Shown one piece after another: positions 42,442-50,130 of a stretch of 64,000 nt of DNA. The translations under genes and the position numbers were made by a program. How positions within the stretch are numbered: position 1 is the first letter of the stretch; every line of letters begins with the position of its first letter. Location: NCBI GenBank assembly GCA_964619535.1, contig CAZUEX010000007.1, forward strand, positions 62,001 through 126,000. Direction: 5' to 3'. A model generated the notes under the pieces. That model did no database searches. It was not told the origin of the DNA and saw nothing but the letters and a program-made list of their open reading frames with translations. The DNA comes from Leptonema sp964619535. GTDB lineage: Bacteria; Spirochaetota; Leptospiria; Leptospirales; Leptonemataceae.

Positions 42442-43560
42442 ATGGAAAAAGAAAAACGAACGGCTGAACCGATAGCGCCGACCCTGGAGCGTTTCCTGGA
42501 TCGATGGATGCATCGCCTTGTACCCGATCAGAAACCGGATGAGCCTGAGCGGGTACAGGCGAAGGCGTCGTTTCATCCGCTTCTGTTCTTCTTAAAATCT
42601 TTGCCGTGGCTAACGGCTCTGGTGTTTCTTATATCCCTGAAGTGGGATGTATCGGGGCAGTGGCACTTCCCGTGGCGCGAAGAACCCGTGATCCTGGATG
42701 GCCTGATTCGAATGCTTGCCGTTACAGGCCTTGTAGGATTCGGAACAAACTTCATTGCCATCAAGATGCTGTTTCATCCCCGTAAACGGAGGCCACTGCT
42801 CGGACAGGGCCTGATACCGGCCAGCAAGCAGAAGATTGCGCGCAAGCTGGGAGAAAGCATCAGCAAAGAGATCATCAACTCTGAGCTGATCATGAAGCAG
42901 GTAAAGCAGGACGGCCTGATTCGCCGTCATATGCAGGATTTCAACCGCTCGGTTCGCGAAACACTTTCGCTTCCGGAGTTTCGCGATGATCTGCTACGAA
43001 TGATCGAGCATTACCTGAATCGGGTTGTGAAATCCGATGAGTTTCGGTCGAGCATGAGGGCCTTTGTAAAAGGCGTGGATTTTGAAGGCCTGGGAGGCCT
43101 TGAGGGCGGACTGCTGAAGATTTACCGGTTTATCGGCGGGAACCGCGAGATTGCCGATCGCCTGGTGGACGTTCTCGATTCCGTAGACCTGTCTCTGGAT
43201 CCCCATGAGAAGACGTTGAATGAATACATGGATCGGCTTCCAGACTGGATCGAAGAAAACGATGGCTTTATTGAAGATGTGATCCTGAATACGGTGATCT
43301 TTCTGGTAGAACGCATAAATATCCAGAATATCGTAACGCGTAACCTGGAAGAATTCGATGAGATGCGGCTTGAGCGGCTGCTCCTCTATTCTACCTCAGA
43401 CCAGCTGGACTACATTCAGTATCTGGGGTGCTTGCTTGGAATTCTCGGTGGTCTTTTTATCTGGCTACCGGTTGAATCATTTTTGTTCTTTGGCGTAACA
43501 GGAGGGGCACTTTTTCTGCTGGATGCACTCCTGTTGCACACAAAAGGGAATGGCAGATGA
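42442..43560 (+). CDS. DUF445-family membrane protein
   Basis: A 372-residue membrane protein of the DUF445 family, function unknown. Two N-terminal hydrophobic segments (LPWLTALVFLISL about 52-66; the second in VTGLVGFGTNFIAIKMLFHP about 94-113) lead into the family signature IAIKMLFHPRKRRPLLGQGLIPASKQKIARKLGESI. The middle is helical and charged. The C-terminal end has two further helices (LGCLLGILGGLFIWL, SFLFFGVTGGALFLLDALL). It begins 24 bases after hslU and overlaps the next gene as ATGA, so the three may be one operon. Confidence 0.82.
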   Translation: MEKEKRTAEPIAPTLERFLDRWMHRLVPDQKPDEPERVQAKASFHPLLFFLKSLPWLTALVFLISLKWDVSGQWHFPWREEPVILDGLIRMLAVTGLVGFGTNFIAIKMLFHPRKRRPLLGQGLIPASKQKIARKLGESISKEIINSELIMKQVKQDGLIRRHMQDFNRSVRETLSLPEFRDDLLRMIEHYLNRVVKSDEFRSSMRAFVKGVDFEGLGGLEGGLLKIYRFIGGNREIADRLVDVLDSVDLSLDPHEKTLNEYMDRLPDWIEENDGFIEDVILNTVIFLVERINIQNIVTRNLEEFDEMRLERLLLYSTSDQLDYIQYLGCLLGILGGLFIWLPVESFLFFGVTGGALFLLDALLLHTKGNGR

Positions 43561-44576
43561 ATCCTTACCTGAAAGCTTTGCCTCCTGTGCCCGAAGATTT
43601 TGATGCCAGTGCTTCGGGCAAATCCATGGATACGATCAAACAGCTGGTAATGCAGCATAATTCACTGACCTACATTGGTTATGTGGAAAGGCTTCCGAAT
43701 TATCGTATCCTGCAGCGCGAATTGAAACAGCGCGGTATGTCCATTGCAAACGTTGCTCCTCTGCTGTGGATCATGGGACACAGCTATGAACTCCTGCCCA
43801 TCCCCATGTGTCCCGATGAAAAGAGCTTTGAGGACGTGCATTTCCTGTATAACAGCAGTTCGCTTATCGAAGCGATCATGCGTAAGCTTGCTCAGGATGT
43901 GGGGCAGCTTTACCAGCAGCTGAACGGCGTACCGGCCAGTATACCCAGGATTCATTCCGTTAGCAAGAATCCGGCCTTCTATAACGAAATGAGCGATGAC
44001 CATAAGAAGCTGTACATGCAGTGCAAGCTGCTGACGGTTCTGAGCGATTATCGCGACATGTTACAGAGAGACGTGGGCTTTATGGAAAGCACGAAGGTGC
44101 AGGAGCGTCGACAGGGAGCCATCCAGGCCCTGGAACGAGCCGGCCGACGGGGAGAAGCACCTGTGGTTGCGAAGGCAGAAAAGCCCCGGGAAGAGTTGCA
44201 TTTTACCATGTCAGGGATGGATGAGGTGGCTGCATCGACGGTGCACACCGTTTCGCCTGCCGGTGTGGAAGAAGCCCCGCGTCGGGCCATTGATCAGCCT
44301 GAATGGAAGAACTTTGAATCGGCACAGAAGAGCGGATTCACCTGGGAAATGGTGATGCGCACGTTCGGGCCCAACATGGTGATTCGCATCCTTTTACGCA
44401 GACATGACTATGAACATCTGCTTTCCATGATTGAAGCAGACTTTATCACCGACCCGGCCGAGCTGCGTTACTGCCGGCAAAGCATGGAAAAGATCCAGGA
44501 ACACGGCGACCTGCCTGCCGAATATGAGGAGAGCTACTGGCGTCTGTACCAGTATCTGAAGGCCCGGGGATTTTGA
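43557..44576 (+). CDS. Conserved-looking cytoplasmic protein, unknown function
   Basis: I do not recognise this 339-residue protein. No signal peptide or membrane segment is seen. It is helical with Cys-containing segments (PMCPDEKSF, YMQCKLL, LRYCRQSM). Residues about 195-255 look like a flexible linker (RRGEAPVVAKAEKPREEL, VSPAGVEEAPRRAI) between an N-terminal helical domain and a C-terminal one (FTWEMVMRTFGPNMVIRILLRR). The stop-start overlap with the DUF445 gene suggests joint translation. Codon use is like its neighbours, so a recent arrival is unlikely. Confidence 0.65.
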   Translation: MNPYLKALPPVPEDFDASASGKSMDTIKQLVMQHNSLTYIGYVERLPNYRILQRELKQRGMSIANVAPLLWIMGHSYELLPIPMCPDEKSFEDVHFLYNSSSLIEAIMRKLAQDVGQLYQQLNGVPASIPRIHSVSKNPAFYNEMSDDHKKLYMQCKLLTVLSDYRDMLQRDVGFMESTKVQERRQGAIQALERAGRRGEAPVVAKAEKPREELHFTMSGMDEVAASTVHTVSPAGVEEAPRRAIDQPEWKNFESAQKSGFTWEMVMRTFGPNMVIRILLRRHDYEHLLSMIEADFITDPAELRYCRQSMEKIQEHGDLPAEYEESYWRLYQYLKARGF

Positions 44577-44582
44577 AGCCCG

Positions 44583-45299
44583 CTACCGTTCTTCGTTTTC
44601 CGGTGCATCGCTGTAGTTTCGGTCTCTGTAATTCAGGTGATTCTGTATCTTTTCCATAAGAGAAAGCGGAATGTGCACGCCTGTGGAGCCAAGACGAACC
44701 CGATATTTCTCGAAAGAAAGCTGATGGGGAAGGGATCGCGTAAGCCCCTGGAATACCGTGTCGAGCTCGGGTTGCATGGCATCGATCAGGGATTGATTTT
44801 CCAGTAGCATGCGGTGGAAGGGACGCAGAACACGCAGGTTTACGCCGCGACAGATAGACCTGTAAAAGGCGAAGCGAAAGGCAACGGAGCTTTCGGGGAC
44901 CGGTTTCTGTAGCTCCAGTTCAAGCTGTGCCAGGTTGATACAGTCCACAACCTGGGTGTTATACGGCTTTTTTACATACTCCGTCATGAGGGTTTTCAGT
45001 ATAAGATTCTCGATCTGTGGAAGGGTATGACAGTTCTGCGGGTCGCAGTCCCCCGTATAACCATTTTCGCAGCGAATGTAGAGCACAAAATCGACGTCTG
45101 AAGCCAGTTCGGCCACGCCAAAGTTTACGGACCCGACGAAGTCGAAGGCAACGTCGTAGCCAGCCTGGAACAGCATGCGGGCAAAGCGTCGAAAGTCTCG
45201 CATGCGTTCTCTGCTTGCTCCCGTTTCGTAGAGGCGGAAGTAGCGCTTGATCTCATTAAACTGTTTGATCAGAGGGTGGTCCGCAAAAGGTGGCTTCAT
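44583..45299 (-). CDS. Nucleotidyltransferase-fold protein
   Basis: A 238-residue cytoplasmic protein. The segment FDFVGSVNFGVAELASDVDFVLYI near residue 55 is the G-S-x(n)-D-x-D motif of the DNA polymerase beta-like nucleotidyltransferase superfamily, and a third Asp may be in VVDCINLAQLEL near residue 115. The rest is helical; three Cys in ENGYTGDCDPQNCHTLPQ could bind metal. Substrate is unknown. Its start overlaps the stop of the phosphoesterase gene by four bases. Transcription order is glycosyltransferase, phosphoesterase, then this gene. Confidence 0.65.
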   Translation of the reverse strand: MKPPFADHPLIKQFNEIKRYFRLYETGASRERMRDFRRFARMLFQAGYDVAFDFVGSVNFGVAELASDVDFVLYIRCENGYTGDCDPQNCHTLPQIENLILKTLMTEYVKKPYNTQVVDCINLAQLELELQKPVPESSVAFRFAFYRSICRGVNLRVLRPFHRMLLENQSLIDAMQPELDTVFQGLTRSLPHQLSFEKYRVRLGSTGVHIPLSLMEKIQNHLNYRDRNYSDAPENEER

Positions 45300-46339
45300 A
45301 GATCAACCGTCCCGTTCTGATCTCGTAGAAAGCGGCTTAGATCAATCGAAGATTCAGAGGCATCCTTCATGGGCTCACCAACAAGTTTCGTCTCTTCTGC
45401 CCGGACGTGAAAGAGATCATAGATGTGGTTCTCTTTCAGCCGTTTGAGAAAGACCTCTTCCACCCTGCGGTTTTCCTCGTTGATCAGGATTTCCACAAAC
45501 AGTCCACCATGCTGAAATCCGTAGGGGGAGTCCACTCCTCCAAAGTTGGACGGATTCATAAGCACCGTTCCATCCCGTTTCATCATGATACCGTAATCCT
45601 CATGCACGTGACCGGAAAGTACCAGGGTGGCCGGATGGTCGTCCAGATAGTTACGAATGCCATTGGAACCGACATGGCCGAGAGTGGGGATGCGATCAAA
45701 GTAGCCATAGGCCGGATTGTGCAGCAGCAATATGTCAGGCTGGACCTCTACAAAGAAATCGAAAGGCTCTGAATAGAACTCCTTACCGCGGCCCGCCTCC
45801 TGATAGGGGACGGCAAGCTTTTCCGGTATGCCCGACGTCGCTATGGGAGCCCCGCCGTAACCGGCAAACGTCAGATTGTGGAACTCCATGGTGCTTTTGT
45901 GCAGGTTGCGTGCAGACAGAGCTGTATAACGCAGGTCGATGTCATAGTTACCGGGTAGAACAAACGAAGCTGCATCTCCGTATTTGCGAATCAGGTCTTC
46001 GATCATGCCGTATTTCTCTTTCATGGTACGCGACGCCCGGTGAAAAAGGATACGGTATTCGGCTGCCTTTAAAACGGTTTCGGCCGGATAGTGGCCTTCG
46101 TTGTTTCGCAGGATATCCGTGGCCAGGTCGTAGGGAACGATGGACCTTCCTTCCTCTCTTGCAAGATTATAGAGTTCTTCCTGCAGACAGACGAACTCAT
46201 AGACCTTCATATCATCATAGAAGGCATGGTAAAGGATGTCTCCGGAAAGCAGATACAGGTCTGCCTCCGTCTTTGTTAAAAGAACACGAAGCTCTTTCAG
46301 AGCGTCGTGAATATCCGTAGCATAAACGATGCGAATCAC
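45296..46339 (-). CDS. Calcineurin-type metallophosphoesterase
   Basis: A 347-residue two-metal phosphoesterase. Metal-binding motifs appear in order: YATDIHD (D-x-H, residues 6-12), LLSGDILYHAF (G-D), FVLPGNYDID (G-N, with Tyr-Asp in place of the usual His-Asp of GNHD), LLLHNPAYG, and LSGHVHEDYG (G-H-x-H). The GNYD change removes the His of the usual catalytic GNHD, which may lower activity or alter specificity. An insertion with helices (residues about 45-120) covers the active site. Coupled by four-base overlaps to the glycosyltransferase gene upstream and the nucleotidyltransferase gene downstream. Substrate unknown. Confidence 0.82.
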   Translation of the reverse strand: MIRIVYATDIHDALKELRVLLTKTEADLYLLSGDILYHAFYDDMKVYEFVCLQEELYNLAREEGRSIVPYDLATDILRNNEGHYPAETVLKAAEYRILFHRASRTMKEKYGMIEDLIRKYGDAASFVLPGNYDIDLRYTALSARNLHKSTMEFHNLTFAGYGGAPIATSGIPEKLAVPYQEAGRGKEFYSEPFDFFVEVQPDILLLHNPAYGYFDRIPTLGHVGSNGIRNYLDDHPATLVLSGHVHEDYGIMMKRDGTVLMNPSNFGGVDSPYGFQHGGLFVEILINEENRRVEEVFLKRLKENHIYDLFHVRAEETKLVGEPMKDASESSIDLSRFLRDQNGTVDL

Positions 46340-47472
46340 AGGCGTCTCCCGGTGGTGCGCAGGTCCTCAATCTCTCTGGCCATCTTACGGCGAAATGTAT
46401 CGGTTGTAAAACGAAGAACATTCTTACGAAAATCGGCTTCGCGAAAGTTCAGGCTTTCAAAGCGATCAAGAGCTTGATTGAGTGATTGCGGGCTCTGCTC
46501 ATCAAAAAAGTAACCTGTTTTACCGTGGACCACTGTTTCCAAAGCCCCTCCTGCCCGATAGGCAATGACCGGGCAACGCCTTTCCTGGGCTTCTACGGGA
46601 ACGATGCCAAAGTCCTCCACGCCCGGAAAGATCAGCCCCCGGGCCTTTTCAAAGAGTTCCCTGGACAGTGCCCGATCGGGACGGTCGATGAATTCGATGC
46701 GTCCTCCGGATGCCATCTGCTGCAGCCGCTTTTTTTCCGGACCATGACCGGCCACGATCAGGCGGCGGCCCGACTCCCTGAAGGCCTGGATGGCCAGGTC
46801 CAGGCGCTTGTAAGGAACCATCGCTCCATACACAAGGTAGAAATCTTCGCGCTGTGCCGTCGGGGCAGGGCCAAAGTCGTCCACACAGGGAGGATGAATG
46901 ACAGTCGATTCTCTGCCATAAAAGCGGCGCACACGCTTTGCAACAAAGGCTGAATTAACCACATACCTGTCCACGCGATGCGCCGAGGCTGCATCCCACA
47001 TGCGCAGATAGTTGGCAAAAAACGGGATGACGAATCGCCGGGCAAAGCCATGGCCTGGAAAATACTCTCTGTACATATCCCATACGTAACGCATCGGACT
47101 GTGCACGTAAGAGATATGCGGGATGTCAGGAGGAACGATGGCTCCCTTGGTCACACAATGCGAGCTGGAGATGACGAGATCAAAGCCGTGAAAGTCAAAC
47201 TCCTCGATTGCCGTCGGGAAGAAAGGCAGGTAATGTCTGTAAAGACGTTCTTTCAGAGGGAATCGGTCAATAAAGGATGTATGGATGATCCGGTTTTCGA
47301 TCGTTGGCGAACAGCTACCTTTAATATGAAGCAGTGTGAAGAGCTCCGCGTCCGGATACAGGGCCAGAAGAGATTCCAGGACGGCCTCTCCGCCTCGCAT
47401 GCCTGTTAACCAGTCATGGAGGATGGCAACCCGTGGTCTTCCGTTTGCGGTCTTTTGCGCTTTTGCAGTCAT
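46336..47472 (-). CDS. Family 4 glycosyltransferase (WbaZ-like)
   Basis: A 378-residue GT-B glycosyltransferase. The N-terminal domain begins VAILHDWLTGMRGGEAVLESLL with the glycine loop for the acceptor, and continues with YVHSPMRYVWDMYREY. The C-terminal domain has VYGAMVPYKRLDLAIQAF, and the donor-binding FPGVEDFGIVPVEAQERRCPVIAYRAGGALE, which holds the paired Glu residues of GT4 (E-x7-E). This arrangement resembles mannosyltransferases of O-antigen synthesis. It is the first gene of a coupled three-gene minus-strand unit. Sugar and acceptor are not determined. Confidence 0.88.
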   Translation of the reverse strand: MTAKAQKTANGRPRVAILHDWLTGMRGGEAVLESLLALYPDAELFTLLHIKGSCSPTIENRIIHTSFIDRFPLKERLYRHYLPFFPTAIEEFDFHGFDLVISSSHCVTKGAIVPPDIPHISYVHSPMRYVWDMYREYFPGHGFARRFVIPFFANYLRMWDAASAHRVDRYVVNSAFVAKRVRRFYGRESTVIHPPCVDDFGPAPTAQREDFYLVYGAMVPYKRLDLAIQAFRESGRRLIVAGHGPEKKRLQQMASGGRIEFIDRPDRALSRELFEKARGLIFPGVEDFGIVPVEAQERRCPVIAYRAGGALETVVHGKTGYFFDEQSPQSLNQALDRFESLNFREADFRKNVLRFTTDTFRRKMAREIEDLRTTGRRL

Positions 47473-47558
47473 AGGTGGAGCAAGAACAGCAAAGCGCCCT
47501 GCTGTTGGAAGAGAAAAATCTGGTTGCCTTCCGGCTGTATCGGCGGCGTTCTATCCCC

Positions 47559-48407
47559 ATGGGGGAAAAACATTTTGACCTGAAATCTGCCGATGGCACG
47601 AAGCTACGAGCCACGGCCTGGGAGGTTGACTCTCCGTCAGCCTGTGTTCTATGGGTGCACGGCTTTGCCGAATATCGCACGCGATACAATGAATTTGCCC
47701 GTTATCTGAATGGCCTTGGGTTTTCGGTGGCGGCCCTTGACCTGCGCGGCCATGGAGAGTCTGAAGGAAGACGTGGCTTTATTCGCAGTTTTGACGAATA
47801 CCTGGAAGATGTTTCGGCTCTGGTGGACTGGTCAAATGATCATGCCCCCTCGGCTCCGCTTGTGATGGGCGCCCATTCTATGGGAGGGCTGGTGCTGGCC
47901 CGTTTCCTTGAAAGCGGACGCTCTTCGCGTCCGGTTGAGGCTGCCATGTTTTCGGGTCCTTTCTTTGGTATGGGAATGCCGGTACCGGCCTGGAAGCAGA
48001 CACTTGGCGCCTTCATGTCAAAGATCCTGCCCACGCTTTCGCTGCCTTCCGGCCTGGATCCTTCACTGATTTCTACCGATCCTGAGGTGGTAAAGGCCTA
48101 CGCCGCTGATCCGGCCGTGTTCAAGATTGCCACGGCACGCTGGTTTACCGAAATTATAGAGGCACAGGAGCTGGCTGTGAAAGAGGCGGGACGCATCCAG
48201 ATGCCGGTGCTTTTCTGTCAGGGGCTTTCCGATCAGATCGTCAGTGTGGAAGCAGGACGACGCTTTTACGAAGCCCTGGGTTCTGAAGACCGTAGCTATC
48301 AGGGCTTTGAAGGACTGTATCATGAGATTCTCAATGAGGTGCGACCGGCCCGCGATGAGGTCTATGCAACCTTTGGAAACTGGTTGAAGAAACGGTTCCC
48401 GGGCTGA
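47559..48407 (+). CDS. Alpha/beta hydrolase, monoacylglycerol lipase/lysophospholipase type
   Basis: A 282-residue serine hydrolase. The nucleophile elbow is VMGAHSMGGLVLARF (G-x-S-x-G) near residue 107, the acid is in LFCQGLSDQIVSVEAG near 228 and the His in GFEGLYHEILNE near 258. The oxyanion region WVHGFAEYRTRY near residue 32 follows the HGxxE-type layout of the Hydrolase_4 group. The ATG at 47559 is chosen because a GTG at 47475 would leave two bases between it and the divergent glycosyltransferase, no room for promoters. No signal peptide with this start. It is followed ten bases later by the amidohydrolase. Confidence 0.85.
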   Translation: MGEKHFDLKSADGTKLRATAWEVDSPSACVLWVHGFAEYRTRYNEFARYLNGLGFSVAALDLRGHGESEGRRGFIRSFDEYLEDVSALVDWSNDHAPSAPLVMGAHSMGGLVLARFLESGRSSRPVEAAMFSGPFFGMGMPVPAWKQTLGAFMSKILPTLSLPSGLDPSLISTDPEVVKAYAADPAVFKIATARWFTEIIEAQELAVKEAGRIQMPVLFCQGLSDQIVSVEAGRRFYEALGSEDRSYQGFEGLYHEILNEVRPARDEVYATFGNWLKKRFPG

Positions 48408-48417
48408 TACGACGGAA

Positions 48418-49602
48418 ATGGAGAAGGACTGGCAGACGTTGGTATCGCAGGCCGCCATGCAGGCCGTTGCTTACAGGCACCGCCTGCATGCGCGTCCCGA
48501 GATTGCTTTTGAAGAGCGGGAGACGTCACAGTTCGTGGCCGAAACCCTCCAGGGCTTCGGTCATCTTCAAATACACAGGGGACTTGCCGGCACCGGCGTC
48601 GTTGCCGTGCTCGGTGAAGAGGGGCCGATGATCGGCCTGCGTTCCGAGCTGGATGCACTTCCCCTGCAGGAGCAGAACACCTTCGAATACCGTTCCGAAA
48701 TTCCGGGCAGGATGCATGCCTGTGGCCATGACGGCCATATGGCCATGTTGCTCGGTGCGGCCCGGGTTCTTTCCACGTTGCATGCCCGGAATCCTTTTCC
48801 GGGTCGAATCTGTTTCATCTTTCAGCCCGCTGAAGAGAATGAAGGCGGGGCAAGACGAATGATCGAAGAGGGCTTCCTGGAACGGTTCCCTCTGGAAGAG
48901 ATCTATGCCATCCATAACTGGCCGGGCATGCCCGAAGGCGTCTTTGGTTTGAAAACCGGTCCTATTATGGCAGCCTTTGACCGTTTTGACATTACCGTTC
49001 GTGGAACAGGTGCGCACGCTGCCATGCCACAGAACGGCACGGACAGTATCCTGGCCGCATCGACACTGGTGCAGGCTTTGCATGCCATGCAGTCGCGAAA
49101 GAACCCGGCCGAGGCTGCCGTCCTTTCGGTTACATCGATTCATGGAGGAGAAACCTACAACGTCCTTCCCGATGCCGTGCACCTGCGCGGAACGCTGCGC
49201 ACCTTTGATCGCACTCTGCGAGAAGAACTGCTTTCGCGTACGCGACATATTGCGGCAGGCGTGGCTGCAGCCTTCGGGGTAACCATCGACGTTGATGTGC
49301 AGGAGGGGTATCCGGCCACTGTCAACAGCGAAAAACAGACACTTTTTGCGCGTGACGTGGCCCGCTTCCTTGCAGGAGAAGAGAACGTAGTCTTTCCTGT
49401 AGTACCGGATACGGGCAGTGAGGATTTTTCATGTTTTCTGGAAAGGCTGCCCGGGTCCTATGTCTGGCTCGGCAATGGGCCCAAAGCGGGTGGCTGTATG
49501 CTGCATAATCCCACCTATGACTTCAATGATCGCATACTGAAGACCGGAATTGGATTCTGGACAGCCCTTGCGCTGCACTATTTTCGTCGGATATTGCTAT
49601 GA
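48418..49602 (+). CDS. M20-family amidohydrolase (hippurate/N-acyl-amino-acid type)
   Basis: A 394-residue zinc-dependent amidohydrolase. Metal and catalytic blocks include RHRLHARPEIAFEE, GRMHACGHDGHMAMLLGAARVL with the metal-binding Cys-His-Asp-His, FQPAEENEGGARRMIEEG with the catalytic Glu, AIHNWPGMPEG, and the dimerisation domain beginning FDRFDITVRGTGAHAAMPQNGTD. The last metal site is in MLHNPTYDFND. It would hydrolyse N-acylated amino acids. It lies between a hydrolase and a small gene that overlaps its stop by four bases. Specific substrate is not readable. Confidence 0.92.
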   Translation: MEKDWQTLVSQAAMQAVAYRHRLHARPEIAFEERETSQFVAETLQGFGHLQIHRGLAGTGVVAVLGEEGPMIGLRSELDALPLQEQNTFEYRSEIPGRMHACGHDGHMAMLLGAARVLSTLHARNPFPGRICFIFQPAEENEGGARRMIEEGFLERFPLEEIYAIHNWPGMPEGVFGLKTGPIMAAFDRFDITVRGTGAHAAMPQNGTDSILAASTLVQALHAMQSRKNPAEAAVLSVTSIHGGETYNVLPDAVHLRGTLRTFDRTLREELLSRTRHIAAGVAAAFGVTIDVDVQEGYPATVNSEKQTLFARDVARFLAGEENVVFPVVPDTGSEDFSCFLERLPGSYVWLGNGPKAGGCMLHNPTYDFNDRILKTGIGFWTALALHYFRRILL

Positions 49603-49805
49603 TTGTAAAAATGCACTCAATAATGTATGGTTATCGGAAGTTGAAGGCACAGGTTCGCGTGGAAAACGGAGTGCCGCAGCTTCACGTGGAAGAGATGGGC
49701 TACATGAGTCCGCTCGAATGCATCAAACAGGGTATCAATTTTGAGCAGATGACCGAAGGAGAGAAGCAGCTTTTGAAGAAGGCGGGCTATCGTTTTCGCG
49801 ATTAG
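49599..49805 (+). CDS. Small protein of unknown function
   Basis: A 68-residue protein of no recognised family. It starts at an ATG overlapping the amidohydrolase stop (ATGA), so it is translationally coupled. It is basic at the start and end (MIVKMHSIMYGYRKLKAQ, LLKKAGYRFRD) with a short beta-like and a helical half. No signal peptide or Cys. Being coupled and having normal codon use, it is likely real, but nothing indicates its role. Confidence 0.5.
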   Translation: MIVKMHSIMYGYRKLKAQVRVENGVPQLHVEEMGYMSPLECIKQGINFEQMTEGEKQLLKKAGYRFRD

Positions 49806-50130
49806 GCTTTTTCTGAAAAAAGGTATTTTTTTTTCTTGCAGGGAAAATTACAGTGGCTAAAAATACGAAATTAAAAGTGATTTGCTGAAGAGACTTCCTC
49901 GCCCGTGCGGGGCTCTGCGCGAAAAGAGCCAACCCGGGAAAACAGGGGAAGGAAACAGAAGCAGATGGAGCTGGAGAACGATACCTCAAAAAAATGGCAA
50001 GGAATCGGAAGTGGCTTGAAATATCCGCCTGAACGGCATCTGAAATAATAGCATCAGAAGCAGTCAAGCAAACCAGTAAAATCGGCAGAAGATCAGAAGA
50101 ATATAGAAAGGTAAGAATCGGAGGAATCGT
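49806..50130 (+). promoter_or_regulatory. Intergenic region with possible promoter
   Basis: A 325-base gap before the 679-residue unknown. TTGCAG at 49836-49841 and TAAAAA at 49858-49863, 16 bases apart, are a possible promoter pair in an AT-rich stretch. The rest to 50117 carries no gene I can support; an open frame on the opposite strand runs across it but continues antisense into the next gene. A binding site GGAGG at 50118-50122 precedes the ATG at 50131. No terminator with a T tract is clear. Confidence 0.35.
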
